This document shows, piece after piece, positions 63,275-64,000 of a DNA stretch of 64,000 nucleotides. Origin of the DNA: CAYUIG01 sp964444685 (GTDB taxonomy: Bacteria; Gemmatimonadota; Gemmatimonadetes; Longimicrobiales; RSA9); contig CAYUIG010000004.1 of assembly GCA_964444685.1 (NCBI GenBank), positions 43,418 through 107,417 of the forward strand, given 5' to 3'. A program made the position numbers and the translations under genes. Position 1 is the first letter of the stretch. Each line of letters begins with the position of its first letter. The notes under the pieces were generated by a model. That model did no database searches, had not been told where the DNA came from, and saw nothing but the letters and a program-made list of their open reading frames with translations.

Positions 63275-63759
63275 ACTCGATTGCTGCGGCCGGGTTTGCA
63301 TTGCTGCTAGGTCTCGGAGGCGGCCCGGAGTCACTTGAAGGTCGCGCATTGCACCTCATTCCGGAAGCAGTTGCGGCAAATACACCCGACGTCGCGCTGT
63401 CTTGTGGCGGTTGCTATCAGTGCTCGCCGACTACGATCGCGTTTTCAATCACGGCCAATCCTGACCACGGTTGGGTGGGTCCAATTATGTGCTCCGACAG
63501 GTTCCAAGCAACGTGCGAGCAGATTGGTCCATGCAGTGACACTTTCGGGGCAATCTTGAAGGAGGTCGAGTGGCTGGTTGCTACCGGCGACATGAACGGG
63601 CTAGCCCGGACGATCTCGGCAAACGCCACGCAAGTAATACTCGTCGGTGAACGGAGCGCAGTGCAGATTATGGACTGCTCCGGACAACTCGTGGGCGCAC
63701 ATGTGGCGCTCGGCGAAAAAGAAGTCGTGACGCTCCAAGCATTGGTCGACCATTTGTAG
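63271..63759 (+). CDS. Cys-rich small exported protein
   Basis: A 162-residue protein with a hydrophobic start (MNSIAAAGFALLLGLGGG) that may act as a signal, and seven cysteines: a CGGCYQC cluster at about 45-51, then four more and one near 134. It therefore probably carries disulfides outside the cytoplasm. ATG at 63271 overlaps the propeller stop (ATGA) and has a near-ideal AAAGGAGGAG. No family recognised. The pairing resembles Bacteroides operons in which a small NVEALA-type exported protein accompanies a six-bladed propeller; this is analogy only. Confidence 0.7.
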   Translation: MNSIAAAGFALLLGLGGGPESLEGRALHLIPEAVAANTPDVALSCGGCYQCSPTTIAFSITANPDHGWVGPIMCSDRFQATCEQIGPCSDTFGAILKEVEWLVATGDMNGLARTISANATQVILVGERSAVQIMDCSGQLVGAHVALGEKEVVTLQALVDHL

Positions 63760-63798
63760 GCGAGCCAACAATGGCTTTCTGCTCGGACGAGTTGCAGG

Positions 63799-63830
63799 CG
63801 GCGGCGCGGAGCCATATCTCTGCGCCGCCG
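63799..63830. terminator. bidirectional GC hairpin between convergent genes
   Basis: Arms CGGCGGCGCGGAG (63799-63811) and CTCTGCGCCGCCG (63818-63830) pair over 13 bp with one G-U, loop CCATAT. No T-tract on either side. It separates the Cys-rich gene from the minus-strand permease. Confidence 0.55.
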
Positions 63831-63842
63831 TCGTGCATCGGG

Positions 63843-64000
63843 TCAACCCGAGCGTAGCGCGTCCACCGGATCGATGCGTGCGGCGCGCACCGCGGGCACC
63901 CAGCTCGCGAACAGTGCGGCCGCGAGCAGCGACAGTGTGGCGGTCGCGAATGTGACCAGGTCGAACGGACTCACGCCATAGAGGAACGCGGACAGGAAGC
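63843..64000 (-). CDS. ADOP-type FtsX-like ABC permease, C-terminal end (cut by window end)
   Basis: The last 51 residues of a permease whose start lies beyond the window. The segment FLYGVSPFDLVTFATATLSL is the final membrane helix region, and ASWVPAVRAARIDPVDALRSG is the diagnostic C-terminus of ADOP/MacB-like FtsX permeases, which are abundant in Acidobacteria and Gemmatimonadota. The stop codon lies at 63843-63845. Transported substrate unknown. Confidence 0.85.
   Translation of the reverse strand, partial: FLSAFLYGVSPFDLVTFATATLSLLAAALFASWVPAVRAARIDPVDALRSG

Overview
The window is a high-GC, densely packed bacterial chromosome segment. Gene content fits Gemmatimonadota or a close relative: an ADOP-type FtsX permease end, a Minf_1886-family protein, a secreted six-bladed-propeller protein, a lipoprotein subtilase, hrcA-dnaJ-prmA, and a tandem-RND efflux operon of Gram-negative type. 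That assignment is inference from gene content; no rRNA is present. Junctions are very tight: about 21 neighbouring gene pairs share a 4-nt NTGA stop/start overlap, so translational coupling is the rule.

1-9951: end of an inositol-phosphate synthase gene, a 14-bp minisatellite, tmk, an S41 C-terminal processing protease, two permeases (TSUP, EamA), an asparaginase, a carboxymuconolactone-decarboxylase-like protein, obgE, dprA and a lipoprotein subtilase. 9998-15569: hemW, then hrcA-dnaJ-prmA, with an unidentified minus-strand gene running deep into prmA, then HIT and GatB/YqeY proteins. 15652-24232: genome-maintenance and metabolism genes mutS2, dnaG, a zinc-ribbon coiled-coil gene, recJ, rsmD, coaD, pta.

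24294-28125: a partner-switching set (STAS antagonist, RsbW-like ATPase, GAF-SpoIIE phosphatase) followed by rsmA and a degenerate histidine-kinase-like gene. 28204-31819: rex with a perfect Rex operator in its leader, then arginine deiminase, a DEDDh exonuclease and an MBL-fold hydrolase, probably one redox-controlled operon. 31841-32031 is a repeat cluster with direct and inverted arms. 32147-38818: acyl-CoA metabolism (thiolase, hydroxyacyl-CoA dehydrogenase, short acyl-CoA dehydrogenase) with an embedded CPBP protease, then leucine dehydrogenase, glyA and a Minf_1886 gene. 38899-46216: zinc ribbon, nnr, a propeller protein, thiL, plsC, eno, ftsB and a lipoprotein. A tRNA-Met with its own promoter and terminator follows.

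46519-50556 is a copper island (copZ, copA, a 28-residue membrane peptide, a copC-copD fusion). 50593-51063 encodes a SET-domain lysine methyltransferase. 51179-51424 holds 62-bp tandem hairpin repeats ahead of a small zinc protein. 52371-61191, minus strand, is a four-gene efflux operon with two RND permeases. 61536-61954 encodes a histone-H1-like basic protein plus a coupled 40-residue peptide. 62036-63759, of visibly lower GC, carries a secreted propeller protein and a Cys-rich partner behind a promoter whose spacer is a run of nine G, a candidate phase switch. The window ends in an ADOP permease.

Most notable: two genes that appear to need CTG starts; the Rex site; the G-tract promoter; the SET/H1-like pair; the 62-bp repeats; and two micropeptide genes. 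No CRISPR array, insertion sequence or prophage was seen.
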